A stretch of DNA of 64,000 nucleotides from Zooshikella sp050749885 (GTDB taxonomy: Bacteria; Pseudomonadota; Gammaproteobacteria; Pseudomonadales; Zooshikellaceae): the NCBI RefSeq assembly GCF_050749885.1, contig NZ_JBOIUB010000004.1, forward strand, positions 124,001 to 188,000, read 5' to 3'. Below the pieces are notes generated by a model. That model worked only from the letters and a program-made list of their open reading frames with translations. It made no database searches and was not told the DNA's origin. The stretch's first letter is position 1; each line of letters begins with the position of its first letter. Shown here one piece after another: positions 1 to 9,089 of this stretch. A program made the position numbers and the translations under genes.

Positions 1-1
1 A

Positions 2-886
2 ATTTTACTTCAAGCTGATCAATCTACTCTAAAAAAAATACACAAGGCACTTGCAGAAGTATCGGCTGAGGAAAATAAAATATCTGATTACCAGTCAGAA
101 GCATTTTATAAAATTGCAGCTAAGAAAATTCAATTAGTGATGGTGCTTGGTTTGATTGGTGATCAAAAAAGCATTAAACCATTGATAGATGCTGATAAAA
201 TTTCTTTGCCAGAACATATGGTGCATCAACAAATATTTTCGTCATTAGCTCAGATTGGCCCTAGTGAGGAAATATATCTTTATGCAAAAAAAGTATTGAA
301 TACAGAAGGCGTTTCTATTATTCATCAACGTAGTGCTTTTGTTCCATTAATTATGAATTTAAATCCTGAGTTATCTAGCATTGTAACAAAATATCTAGCA
401 AATAATACTAGTACTGATATTAAAGATATGGCTATTTTTCTTGGTGCAAAGCTTGGTTTAAAAGATCTGATTATGCCTCATATTAAATCGTGGCTTGCAA
501 AGCCATTAAGGGATGTGGGTGATTACTATGTCTTACTCGCTTTAGCTGAAATAGTATCACCGGATGAATTTGTAAAATCCGTAAAGTATAAAGCATTAAG
601 TCAGAATTTTGTAAGTTTAGCAAAAAAATATAACGATTTTAAATATGCAAAAACAAAAGATGATAAAAATAATCAAGTAAGTGTTTTATTATCATCATCA
701 GCTTTTGAGTTGCGTTTGTTGGCGCTTGAGTATTTGCTGAAGAATAAGAGATTAGATTTGCTTGAGAGAAATCAGGTTGTAACTAAAGATCAGAATAATA
801 ATTGGACCGTTCCATATAAATATGCCGCTGAAATGAGAATGTTGGGTTATAAAATAAAAAGTAATGGTGATATAGCAACAATTTAA
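2..886 (+). CDS. HEAT-repeat-like protein, 5' end outside the window
   Basis: The reading frame is open from base 2 to the TAA at 884-886, so the gene starts upstream of the window and at least 294 residues are visible. An internal GTG/ATG at 137-142 could be taken as a start, but the frame upstream has no stop and reads as similar helical protein. The sequence is a run of amphipathic helices with segments such as LGLIGDQKSIKPLI and LLALAEIVSPDEF that resemble HEAT or Armadillo-type repeats. No catalytic motif is visible. It leads a row of same-strand genes of low GC content that encode exported or anchored proteins. HEAT assignment is by pattern only; function unknown. Confidence 0.6.
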   Translation: MLLQADQSTLKKIHKALAEVSAEENKISDYQSEAFYKIAAKKIQLVMVLGLIGDQKSIKPLIDADKISLPEHMVHQQIFSSLAQIGPSEEIYLYAKKVLNTEGVSIIHQRSAFVPLIMNLNPELSSIVTKYLANNTSTDIKDMAIFLGAKLGLKDLIMPHIKSWLAKPLRDVGDYYVLLALAEIVSPDEFVKSVKYKALSQNFVSLAKKYNDFKYAKTKDDKNNQVSVLLSSSAFELRLLALEYLLKNKRLDLLERNQVVTKDQNNNWTVPYKYAAEMRMLGYKIKSNGDIATI

Positions 887-966
887 TAAATATTAAATTG
901 GTTTTAAGTGTTTTGTGGGGAAAATGTTTATCCCCTTTAATATGGGTTGAACAGTAAACGAATACC

Positions 967-1710
967 ATGTTAAATAAAAAAAAATCATCTAAACAAACGT
1001 GTTTATTGTTGTTCTTTTTCTTTGGTTTGCCATTGATTATTGGTTTATCCATTTGGCAGTTAGGAAGCTATGGTCCATTTGAAATAGTGCTGGAAACAGA
1101 TGAACCTGTTGAAGATGTAGTTATTTACTTAGGCTACTACCATGCTACCGATCATGGTGTTGGTGGAAGCTATTCAGAGAAGCGTATTGTTAAGACGGGT
1201 CAAAAGATTCATTTCCCACGCGGTTGGGTTGGGCGGTTTTGGCCTGACCGACCTCCAGTTTTGACATTATCGGTCTATCATCCATTATTATCAACATCTA
1301 GTTATGGCATCGAAATACCCAGTAATAATCATTTTATTCCATTTAATTTCGATCCAGTTAAGTTATATACAGTTGATGATTCTGTGAAAGCAATATATAA
1401 GCAACACTTTTATGAAAATCCCGATGATTATTATGATGCTGTGATGAAAGTAGATAACGTATCTTTAATCGAGGCAAGAAAAATATCATGGCAGGAACAT
1501 TATGCAGACTATTTATATACGCATTTTATAAGAATTAATAGAGAATATCTAGAAAATTTTACTCCTGGGCAAATGATACTTCAAAAGTATATACCTGGTA
1601 TAGAAAAAATATGGAATGATGCCAGTCTTCCTATGAGTATTACTGATGCACGTTTTGCTGAATCCTATAAACGTTCTATTGTAAATCAAATTAAGGTTAA
1701 ACATTTATAG
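967..1710 (+). CDS. hypothetical membrane-anchored protein
   Basis: Not a family I recognise. The N-terminus is lysine-rich (residues 1-10) followed by a hydrophobic stretch at about 12-32 (FFFFGLPLIIGLSIW), giving a signal anchor with the rest of the 247-residue chain outside the cytoplasm. The following region (about 35-120) looks beta-rich, then becomes helical and Trp/Tyr-rich. The start codon is followed by a run of nine A at codons 4-6. It ends 29 bases before the phospholipase-like gene and is probably co-transcribed with it. The gene at 4076 has the same anchor-plus-beta plan and a weakly similar piece (SVYHPL here, TVEHPV there), so the two may be distant relatives. Confidence 0.65.
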   Translation: MLNKKKSSKQTCLLLFFFFGLPLIIGLSIWQLGSYGPFEIVLETDEPVEDVVIYLGYYHATDHGVGGSYSEKRIVKTGQKIHFPRGWVGRFWPDRPPVLTLSVYHPLLSTSSYGIEIPSNNHFIPFNFDPVKLYTVDDSVKAIYKQHFYENPDDYYDAVMKVDNVSLIEARKISWQEHYADYLYTHFIRINREYLENFTPGQMILQKYIPGIEKIWNDASLPMSITDARFAESYKRSIVNQIKVKHL

Positions 1711-1739
1711 CTTGTGCTGCTATATGCTTGGTGAAATAT

Positions 1740-3980
1740 ATGAGTTATTATAAATTATTTGTTCAATGTCTTTTGTTGTTGTTTTTTACAATGATTAGTT
1801 ATTGTTGTAGTGCACATAATACAAATACAACTCACACACTTATATCTGATAGTGCGATTGAAACGATTCAATTGGAAGATAAGTCAAAGTTGAATTATGC
1901 TGAACTTTACTATGAAGAAGAAAGCTTTAAAAATGGTGTAAATGAATCAATAAAAAAGTACTGGGGGACTGATCCAAAATTTGATGAAAAACGGTCAAAA
2001 GCCGATGACGAGAATGGGTTTGCTGTTTTTAGGAATCCTGTAAAGAATGTGATTGATGGGGTGGTACAAGAGGATGATCCTGTTAACCGTGTTTTTTCGC
2101 ATTTTTATCACGCTTACAGTGGTATTCCTATGACCTTTGGTACTCAAGGATTGAGAAATAAAAGTAAGATAGGTTCTCCTATTGCTGCTTTTCCACCTGC
2201 ATTATTATTTACGCCGGATGATGATACTGCGTTAGCAATGATTGGAGAGTTAGTTCCCAGTAAGCAGGTAGGTGTGCGCTATTTTGATCAAGCGATCGAG
2301 GCGTTTGGTTATGTAGATGAAAAGACTGATCCAGAAGGGTTTGAGGGATATGATCAGAGTAAAGAGTTAGGGTTTTGGTTATTTGGTCATTCTTTACACC
2401 ATGTAGAAGATATGAATTCTATAGCCCATACAGCAAATGATCCCCACTTGACTGATTTTATGGTTGGTGGTGTTCTTCACGAAGAAAGAGACGATAATGA
2501 GGCTCATTTTATTCCTACCCAAATTTGGCGAACAAATGATACTAGTTCATCAAAAAAACCAATGTTTAATATTCAAAAATTGTTTAATCCAAAAATTATT
2601 AAACAACGTCATGATCATTTGTCACCAGTAAAATCCTTTGATCGAGTTTGGCCTAAACCAATTAAAAATCCGTCATTGGTGTTAAGTGAGCAACAGGATT
2701 TGTTTGCTAATAGTCTGGCGCGAGGGGTATACAATATGGCCTTATACCAGGCACAATTATATTACCCTGTAATTTTTGGACATTCTAATGCAGCAAATGG
2801 CGAGCTTGCAGAAATGTTTAATAGCCCAAATTGTGAGCAAACAAATAGCTGTCGTTTAACATGGGAATGGAAGTGGATGGATGGGGCTCGTTGGTCAATT
2901 GATGGTGTAGGAAGTTATTTTTATCGCGACTTTAGAGAAGATTGGGATTCTACATGGTGGGAAGCCAGTGAGTATGGAGGACCAAAGGGGTATTTTTATA
3001 TTGAGCAAATTATGCGGGGAACAGGACTTGGAAAGGATTTTAATGAAGCTAACCTGGTACGACCTTATGGTATAAGAAAAGAATTCACAAAGCCTTATGG
3101 CCCAGGCAACCCAGTAATAAAAAATGATAAAAACTTAAGCTTGGCTGAATTATATTCAGAAAATCTGTTGCCTTTTGGTGTTTGGTATTCTGCTAGTTAT
3201 AGTCGTTTTTGGTATGATATTGCTAATACACCACCTTATCTTAAAAAAGTCACTGTCAAACAACAAGAGAAAACAGTTTATGCGGGACTTTGGGAAGATA
3301 AGTATGATAAACGTTTGTTGACATTAAAAGCTGAGGCTATGTTCAATCAGGATGTGCCTTTAAAGATGGTTTATGTGAAAGAGAGAATTTTAAAACTCGA
3401 TCCTAAACAACCCGTAGTAGCGTTTATAAACCCTGATAAAGCAATAAATGTTATGTTGGAGTTTAATGAACCGATTAAAGACCCAAGAGAAAAAAATAGC
3501 GGTTTTAGTATAGGGTTTGACAATATAAAGACGTTAAAAATAAACGATGATTATACTGTAGATCCTATCGATGAGAGCACTGGTAGCGCGAAGAATGTTA
3601 ATAATCGTTGGATGCAACAACGCCGTTGGATGGTGAGTATAAAGCCTGGTGTACTTGGGAAGGTTGATGGTCGTATACCCCTTAAGGTAACGGCGCAAGA
3701 TTTGAATAATCACCATGGAAGTACGGGAGCAGAACTTGATGATGACCCTTCTACACCTGCACGCCGTCAGCGTCGTAATGCTGATAAAGCACGTGAAGAC
3801 TTTAAGGAAGGACAGCAAGGTTGGGATGGTGAAGGCTCCTATCCATGGCATACTGAAGTCAGTGTAGATATTAACTTTAAGGATATGAAACCAGGGGACT
3901 TTGCTTATACCTATGGTCAGGGAGATACAAGCCATGTGTTGCTGTTTGATAGTACTCCACCAGAGGTTATATTAGATTAG
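1740..3980 (+). CDS. exported protein with phospholipase C/P1-nuclease-like zinc motif
   Basis: A 746-residue protein with a clear N-terminal export signal (hydrophobic about 8-22, then a Cys pair at about 25-26 before SAH, possibly a lipobox-like site). The core carries H217-xx-HH(220-221)-V-E223-D224-M followed by A-H230-T and N233-D234. This pattern is typical of zinc-dependent phospholipase C and S1/P1 nuclease folds, where the His, Asp and Glu residues bind a zinc cluster. The long C-terminal part ends in DSTPPEVILD, resembling the edge of an Ig-like domain. GTG (1731) and TTG (1728) starts are possible; ATG 1740 follows GGTGAAA. An extracellular or periplasmic phosphodiester hydrolase is the best guess. 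Substrate unknown. Confidence 0.6.
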   Translation: MSYYKLFVQCLLLLFFTMISYCCSAHNTNTTHTLISDSAIETIQLEDKSKLNYAELYYEEESFKNGVNESIKKYWGTDPKFDEKRSKADDENGFAVFRNPVKNVIDGVVQEDDPVNRVFSHFYHAYSGIPMTFGTQGLRNKSKIGSPIAAFPPALLFTPDDDTALAMIGELVPSKQVGVRYFDQAIEAFGYVDEKTDPEGFEGYDQSKELGFWLFGHSLHHVEDMNSIAHTANDPHLTDFMVGGVLHEERDDNEAHFIPTQIWRTNDTSSSKKPMFNIQKLFNPKIIKQRHDHLSPVKSFDRVWPKPIKNPSLVLSEQQDLFANSLARGVYNMALYQAQLYYPVIFGHSNAANGELAEMFNSPNCEQTNSCRLTWEWKWMDGARWSIDGVGSYFYRDFREDWDSTWWEASEYGGPKGYFYIEQIMRGTGLGKDFNEANLVRPYGIRKEFTKPYGPGNPVIKNDKNLSLAELYSENLLPFGVWYSASYSRFWYDIANTPPYLKKVTVKQQEKTVYAGLWEDKYDKRLLTLKAEAMFNQDVPLKMVYVKERILKLDPKQPVVAFINPDKAINVMLEFNEPIKDPREKNSGFSIGFDNIKTLKINDDYTVDPIDESTGSAKNVNNRWMQQRRWMVSIKPGVLGKVDGRIPLKVTAQDLNNHHGSTGAELDDDPSTPARRQRRNADKAREDFKEGQQGWDGEGSYPWHTEVSVDINFKDMKPGDFAYTYGQGDTSHVLLFDSTPPEVILD

Positions 3981-4075
3981 CTTATCTTTAATTGGTATCT
4001 CCTTGTTTGTCGAGGGGATACTAACAATAAGTTATTTCCTGGCAATGATGAGTCTACATTTCTGGAGGGTTAGTA

Positions 4076-4786
4076 TTGATTTTTTTAAAGAATAAAATTA
4101 ATTTTACATTGTTTTTTATCATTGCAATAATAATAGCGATTTTCTATTACTCTTACTATGTAAAACAAGTTAATTTTGAAGAAGGTTTACCTAGCTTTAA
4201 GATAATGACTAATGATGGTTATAGCCATCCATTTTTAGTTAGTATTCAAGTCAGTTACTCTAGTAAGAATTCTGAAGAAAAAATGGCTTACTTTGAAGAA
4301 ATCTTAAAGTCAAATCAACTGTTAGACATACCCTTACCAAAAAATACTCAAAATATATCAACTTTTACTATCACTGTTGAGCATCCTGTATATAAGAAGG
4401 AAAGTAAAAAAGTATTAGCTGATATAGGCAAATATAAAAGTGGTCAGAATGTTGAGTTTCGAATGATTTCCTGGTCTGATGTTAAAGTTCACGATCGTAA
4501 TTCATTTTCTGAGATTGAAAATCACTTTCATAGAGTGAGATATGCATATTTACCAAAATTAGGAAAACAACAGTTCAAGATTGAAATGAAACCCTTCGCT
4601 AGGATCTTAAATCGACTTGTTGGAACCGCCAGTTTTTCAGTTGATGATCACTTAAGAGGCTTGTCAGAAAGTACTCGAATAGATAGACGACATGAGCTAC
4701 TAAATACTGAAATGTATCTTGAAACATTGATATACGACATTGAGTATTTTGAAGTTCCTAAGATATCACCTATGGTGGTAAAGTAG
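4076..4786 (+). CDS. hypothetical membrane-anchored protein with TTG start
   Basis: Unrecognised 236-residue protein. A strong GGAGGG at 4064-4069 lies six bases before TTG 4076, and no ATG follows near it, so a TTG start is well supported. The N-terminus has a few Lys then a hydrophobic segment at about residues 9-25, a signal anchor. The remainder is mixed beta and charged helix with no Cys or catalytic motif I can name. It shares the one-anchor plan of the gene at 967 and, like it, flanks the phospholipase-like gene. It could be an accessory or immunity-type partner of that enzyme, but this is only inferred from position. Confidence 0.6.
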   Translation: MIFLKNKINFTLFFIIAIIIAIFYYSYYVKQVNFEEGLPSFKIMTNDGYSHPFLVSIQVSYSSKNSEEKMAYFEEILKSNQLLDIPLPKNTQNISTFTITVEHPVYKKESKKVLADIGKYKSGQNVEFRMISWSDVKVHDRNSFSEIENHFHRVRYAYLPKLGKQQFKIEMKPFARILNRLVGTASFSVDDHLRGLSESTRIDRRHELLNTEMYLETLIYDIEYFEVPKISPMVVK

Positions 4787-4874
4787 AAAATTATTGATGC
4801 TTTAACGAAAAAAAAGTATAATTTATTAACATAAATGGCTAAGTCCAGTAGTCTAAATCAAGGAGATGTATTTA

Positions 4875-5399
4875 GTGATTAAGAAGTTAGCGAGCCTGTT
4901 ATTTGCAGTTTCAACTACGGTATCAGCTCAGTTTGTTGTAAATGACGATGGTGTGGATTACACATTTTTAAGACTTCAGGCTATAAAACAGTATAATAGC
5001 TTAGAAGTTGGAGATGTAGTATATACTGATAAGCTAAATATTTGTGTTAATCCAGAAAATAAGTTAGTAGTTAATAATGAAGTATTTGATTCTTTCCAAA
5101 GTACTTCAAGTTTGTATAAAATTACATATATTGATGAAGGAACGATATCAATAGAAAGTATTCTTGAGCAAGATCACTTTTTGTTAAATGGTCCTGCTAT
5201 TAAATTGTTAGAGAAATTCGACGAAAGTGAAAATATTCGATGTGGTTGGCCTAATAGACTAAAAGTTGAAAGTTTATTTGGATACAATAGCTTTTCAGGT
5301 TTGTTGAAAGGTGTTGAAAAGGATTTAAAGGAAAGATATAAAGGTAATTTTGGAGTTGCTAGATTGTTGCCTGAGATATTACCTGAAACTATTGAATAA
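4875..5399 (+). CDS. small secreted hypothetical protein
   Basis: An ATG at 4866 directly abuts AAGGAG (4860-4865) and cannot use it. The in-frame GTG at 4875 lies nine bases after it and yields a textbook signal peptide (MIKKLASLLFAVSTTVSA, cleavage before QF), so GTG 4875 is the better start. The mature chain of about 156 residues is acidic, has two Cys residues (ICVN and RCGW contexts) that could form a disulfide, and no family motif I know. It is the last gene of the low-GC block and is followed by a strong terminator. Confidence 0.65.
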   Translation: MIKKLASLLFAVSTTVSAQFVVNDDGVDYTFLRLQAIKQYNSLEVGDVVYTDKLNICVNPENKLVVNNEVFDSFQSTSSLYKITYIDEGTISIESILEQDHFLLNGPAIKLLEKFDESENIRCGWPNRLKVESLFGYNSFSGLLKGVEKDLKERYKGNFGVARLLPEILPETIE

Positions 5400-5416
5400 A
5401 AAAGCTGAATATTTGA

Positions 5417-5450
5417 AATAAATCTCGCTATTTTGGCGAGGTTTATTTTA
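5417..5450 (+). terminator. rho-independent terminator after the left-end gene block
   Basis: A 12-bp stem (5417-5428 with 5436-5447, one G-T pair) around a seven-base loop, followed by a short T-rich tail. It sits 17 bases after the stop of the secreted protein and closes the 967-5399 block. Confidence 0.8.
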
Positions 5451-5924
5451 GTGGTTGTGCTAACGCTATACTTGTATTAATTTGTTCTTATTTCACTGAA
5501 AGTCTCTACAACCACAGCAGCTGCTCCATAAACCTATTTTTCTTAACCTTCCAATTACTCCTTACTTAACTATAATGATAATTCGATATACGGTCTGAAA
5601 GGTCAAAGATTAGGTAAAAGCTTGCCGCAAGAATATGGTAACCAAGTTTCAAGTAGTGGATTCACGGATGTTATGCAGACTTTGGATAAAGCTATTTATA
5701 AATATTTTAAAAGACTAAATTATATGGTATTGTCTTAATTTTATTGTTGAATATAAAACTAATTATTTTTATTAAAGAGTTCTTACAAAAACCATCTTCC
5801 AGTTATAGAACTTTATTTTAATAGTCATCCCCTGTTTATCTCTTTGTCATTATAGAAACTCATGATGGGTTCACACAAAGGTATGCCCTCTAAAAAGGGT
5901 ATAGTTGATATTGATGGGGGATCA
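5451..5924. other. gene-free spacer with one degenerate repeat
   Basis: No convincing ORF. It contains the dispersed repeat copy described separately (5621-5667) and otherwise AT-rich sequence that must hold the promoter of the phosphodiesterase gene; I could not pick a promoter with confidence. Confidence 0.5.
5621..5667 (+). repeat. degenerate dispersed repeat, copy 1
   Basis: CTTGCCGCAAG (5621-5631, itself a palindrome around a central C) is followed 35 bases on by TGGATTCACGG (5657-5667). The same two blocks with almost the same spacing (34) occur at 52637-52681, and bases between them are partly conserved. The copies lie in non-coding spacers 47 kb apart, which points to a genome-wide intergenic repeat family. 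Confidence 0.6.
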
Positions 5925-8051
5925 ATGAGTTTATTTAATTATTTTACTGTTATTAAAAAAGTCAGGCGCTGTATTAGTCAATTTGCATCTTTAAGTTTGC
6001 TAATACTATTCGTAGGAAAGGTGTATGGTGTAGAAAGTATTTTAGGTGATAATAAATCAAAAATACCTAAGGTATTATTATTAGGCATCGATGGCTTAAA
6101 GCCGTCAGCCATTCCTCGTGTTAATACACCAATGTTGGATAAATTAATTGCAGATGGTTTTATTAGCCCCATGTTAGCGGAGGATACCACATGGAGTGGC
6201 CCCTGTTGGGCGACAGTACTCTATGGGGTATGGCGAGATCGACATGGCATTTATGATAATAGTTTTTCTGGGTCAAAATTGCAGTCTATTCCTGATCTTT
6301 TTACCCATATTGAAGCGGCTAAGCCAATGTTACACACTGCAAGGTTAACTTCTTGGACTGGTATCCGTTATAACATGCCAACAGCGGCAGATGAAGATTT
6401 ATATTGGTATTACCAAGAACATCAGGATACTGAAACGGTTAATAAAGCAAAAGACATTTTAAGTACGACTGATATTGATGTTTTATTTGTATATTTTTCA
6501 ATGGTAGATGTAAAAGGGCATAATCATGGGTTTAGTGCAGATAAGCCTGAATACCGTCAATCTATTGAAAAAGTAGACAGACAAATAGGTGAGTTATTAA
6601 CGCGAATTCAACAGCGACCCAAATTTGCAGACGAGGATTGGTTGATTTTGGCGGTGCCTGACCATGGGGGAACCATCGACGGTCAACATGGTAAAAATCG
6701 ACCTGAGCACCGGAAAGCATGGTTATTAGCCAGTGGTCATGCGGTGCATCATTTACGTAAAGGGATGAATATACCGCCATCGCCTGTTGATATTGTACCC
6801 ACCATTTTGGATCACTTGGGTATTGATTATGCGCCAGGTTCATTGGATGGGCATTCTTTGTTAGAGGCTTTTCCTGTGCGTCCCGTAGAGTTAAATAAAA
6901 ATACGCTAAAAAATGGCGATGCAGAATATGATCGTGGTAGTGTCCAGCCATTTTATCTGGCTAATTATGATAACCAGGTTGCTGGTTGGTTAAAAGGAGG
7001 AAAAGCAGTAACGCGTGGTTATACTGTCGTTAACCAAGTTCCTTTGATGTCGGTACAAAAAGAAGAACAAAGGCAAAATGCCTATCTTTTTACATCATTA
7101 ACCAAAGAACCTACGACATTAGCACAGCATATCGATTTACAAGGGCTGAATTTAAAGCAAAGTAAGCGGCTAAATTTAGCGGTAGCCGCAGATATGTGGG
7201 GAAAACAAGCAGATAAAAACTTAAATATCAAACTTTTTTTTAATGACGCTAAAGGCTTTGCGGCATTAAGAAAAAATGATCAGTATGCGTATTTTTTTCG
7301 AGGTAATGAATATTATCGGTTTGACTTTAATAAGGATCAAGTGGATGAAGGCTATCCTGCCGATATTGCCAGTAACTGGCCAGGGCTAGACCAATTTAAG
7401 GGGGGGGCAAGGAATATTGATGCGGCGGTGAACTGGGGAAATGGAAAAGTCTATTTTTTTAAAGGTGATGAATATATTCGTTATGATTTAAAAAAAGATC
7501 AGGCTGATAGCGGTTATCCATTGAAAATAAAAGATCATTGGTCAGGATTGGACAAGTTCTCAGGAGGCGCTAACAATATTGATGCTGTTATTAACTGGGG
7601 AAATGGCATTACATATTTTTTTAAAGGTGATGAATATATTCGTTTTAATATGACATCAGATCGAGCGACTGATGGCTACCCCATGTTTATTTCCGACTGG
7701 ACATGGTCTGGCTTACAAGTCTGGCCTGATCGGATTGATGCGGCAGTAAGACGTAATGGTATAAAATCGTACTTGTTTAAAGGTGGTTATTATCTAAGGT
7801 TTGACCATGTTTTAAATAAGACAGATGACGGCTTTCCTCAAGCAGTGAGTGACCTTTCATGGTCAGGTATGGAGCAGTGGTATCAATCAAAGCTTAATGT
7901 GGAGCTTACTATGGACTCATACCAGAGCAATACTCGCCGTTTTCTAACACATACTACGTTACCCAATAAGGTTGAGAGTATTGATGTACATATCAATTTT
8001 AATGGTCAGCAGCAGTATGTGGATAATCTTAGTTTGATTCTACGGAATTAG
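5925..8051 (+). CDS. exported type I phosphodiesterase/nucleotide pyrophosphatase with hemopexin-like repeats
   Basis: Two fused parts in about 708 residues. The first is an alkaline-phosphatase-superfamily phosphodiesterase. It has metal-binding D56 in LLGIDG, the nucleophile region TTWSGPCW (T89/S91), then DVKGHNHGF, VPDHGG and a later His. The second, about residues 445-655, has four hemopexin-like repeats built on the pattern IDAAVNWGNG-YFFKGDEYIR-D-GYP-W-GL. The start at ATG 5925 follows GGGGG at 5916-5920 and gives a signal peptide (hydrophobic about 21-33); ATG 5862 is also in frame but has no ribosome site. Hemopexin repeats usually bind proteins, matrix or metals, so a secreted, host- or polymer-directed hydrolase is plausible. 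A run of eight G lies at 7400-7407. Confidence 0.85.
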   Translation: MSLFNYFTVIKKVRRCISQFASLSLLILFVGKVYGVESILGDNKSKIPKVLLLGIDGLKPSAIPRVNTPMLDKLIADGFISPMLAEDTTWSGPCWATVLYGVWRDRHGIYDNSFSGSKLQSIPDLFTHIEAAKPMLHTARLTSWTGIRYNMPTAADEDLYWYYQEHQDTETVNKAKDILSTTDIDVLFVYFSMVDVKGHNHGFSADKPEYRQSIEKVDRQIGELLTRIQQRPKFADEDWLILAVPDHGGTIDGQHGKNRPEHRKAWLLASGHAVHHLRKGMNIPPSPVDIVPTILDHLGIDYAPGSLDGHSLLEAFPVRPVELNKNTLKNGDAEYDRGSVQPFYLANYDNQVAGWLKGGKAVTRGYTVVNQVPLMSVQKEEQRQNAYLFTSLTKEPTTLAQHIDLQGLNLKQSKRLNLAVAADMWGKQADKNLNIKLFFNDAKGFAALRKNDQYAYFFRGNEYYRFDFNKDQVDEGYPADIASNWPGLDQFKGGARNIDAAVNWGNGKVYFFKGDEYIRYDLKKDQADSGYPLKIKDHWSGLDKFSGGANNIDAVINWGNGITYFFKGDEYIRFNMTSDRATDGYPMFISDWTWSGLQVWPDRIDAAVRRNGIKSYLFKGGYYLRFDHVLNKTDDGFPQAVSDLSWSGMEQWYQSKLNVELTMDSYQSNTRRFLTHTTLPNKVESIDVHINFNGQQQYVDNLSLILRN

Positions 8052-8065
8052 TTTACTATTTAAGA

Positions 8066-8980
8066 ATGAATAGCAGTAAGCATAAAACAGTAACATCACA
8101 GAGTAATTCACCTTTGCTCATCAGAGGTTATCTTGACGTTGTATTGCTGCCTGATGAGTTTTCACTCTTACCGGCCCAGTGCCACTTTTTGTGGCTGTTG
8201 GGGCATGAATTAGCTGATCAGGTTGTGTGGATCAAAAATAGTGGTGAAGCTGAACACTGGCCTCAAGATCGTACTGTGGGGCTTGTTTGTTTGACCCCTG
8301 AGCATGTGCAATGGGCTAATACCCATCGCTCTGTTGCGATTCCTTTTTTGCGACAACGCATTCCTACTTTTCCATTTTGTGCTGAATCTCATCAACAGGC
8401 ATTAATAACTCCCCAGCCAAAATCGGTGTTACCGCGTATTTTAGTGCTGGGTCCTGAATCTTCGGGTAAATCGACGCTGGTTGATTACTTGGAAAGTACA
8501 ATTGGCTGTCAAATGAGGCTCACTATCGTGCCTGAATATATTCGTGATTACTACAATATGCTGGGTCATATAGAACTGGACTATGAGCAGGTGGCAGTGT
8601 CAGGTTTGGTTCAGTATGCGTTGGAAAAGTTGTTGCTTTCGTTACAGCCCTCTGAGTTACACATTGTGGATACTAACTGTGCTGCAACCTGTTTGTGGAG
8701 TCAGATTCTTTATGGACAGTACCCTAAATGGTTATGGCAGTATGCGCTTAGGCAACATTACACGTTGTGCTGTGTGTTGAGCCCCGATTTGCCCTGGCAA
8801 CCAGACCCTCAGCGCTGTCAGCCAAAACAAGCTGATAGAGAGCATTTTTTTAACCAATGCCTCGATTACGCGCGGCAAGTGAGCAGTAAAGTCTTAGTTT
8901 TAGAAGGGCTGGGGGAGTCCCGTTACACAACGCTTATGACAGAAATATCTAAGTTGGTTAACGTTAAACGCACATCTTGA
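8066..8980 (+). CDS. NadR-like AAA-family ATPase
   Basis: A 304-residue protein. The second half begins with a Walker A loop (VLGPESSGKSTL, about residues 128-139) and continues with VPEYIRDYY, HIVDTN and a late DREHFF/LEGLG segment. This is the pattern of the kinase domain of NadR and related nicotinamide-riboside kinase-like P-loop proteins. The first 120 residues do not look like the NadR helix-turn-helix or adenylyltransferase part and I cannot assign them. It lies 14 bases after the phosphodiesterase gene on the same strand, so the two may share a transcript. The NMN/NAD link is family knowledge, not shown here. Confidence 0.7.
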   Translation: MNSSKHKTVTSQSNSPLLIRGYLDVVLLPDEFSLLPAQCHFLWLLGHELADQVVWIKNSGEAEHWPQDRTVGLVCLTPEHVQWANTHRSVAIPFLRQRIPTFPFCAESHQQALITPQPKSVLPRILVLGPESSGKSTLVDYLESTIGCQMRLTIVPEYIRDYYNMLGHIELDYEQVAVSGLVQYALEKLLLSLQPSELHIVDTNCAATCLWSQILYGQYPKWLWQYALRQHYTLCCVLSPDLPWQPDPQRCQPKQADREHFFNQCLDYARQVSSKVLVLEGLGESRYTTLMTEISKLVNVKRTS

Positions 8981-9089
8981 TAGGGAAAAGGTTTATAAAC
9001 AGTGCTGCATTGAGTAGAATCCGTTCTCATTTATGCCCTTAGCTTTGGGTCAGTGATGGTTTGATTTCCAGTAAAATGGCAGCCTGTTT

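Noticed and set aside
6562..6951. Long minus-strand frame inside the phosphodiesterase gene
   Set aside because: Lies antisense to conserved active-site codons; shadow of the real gene. The same applies to the minus frame at 29545-30099 plus strand inside the Lon-like gene and 36681-36962 at the permease start.
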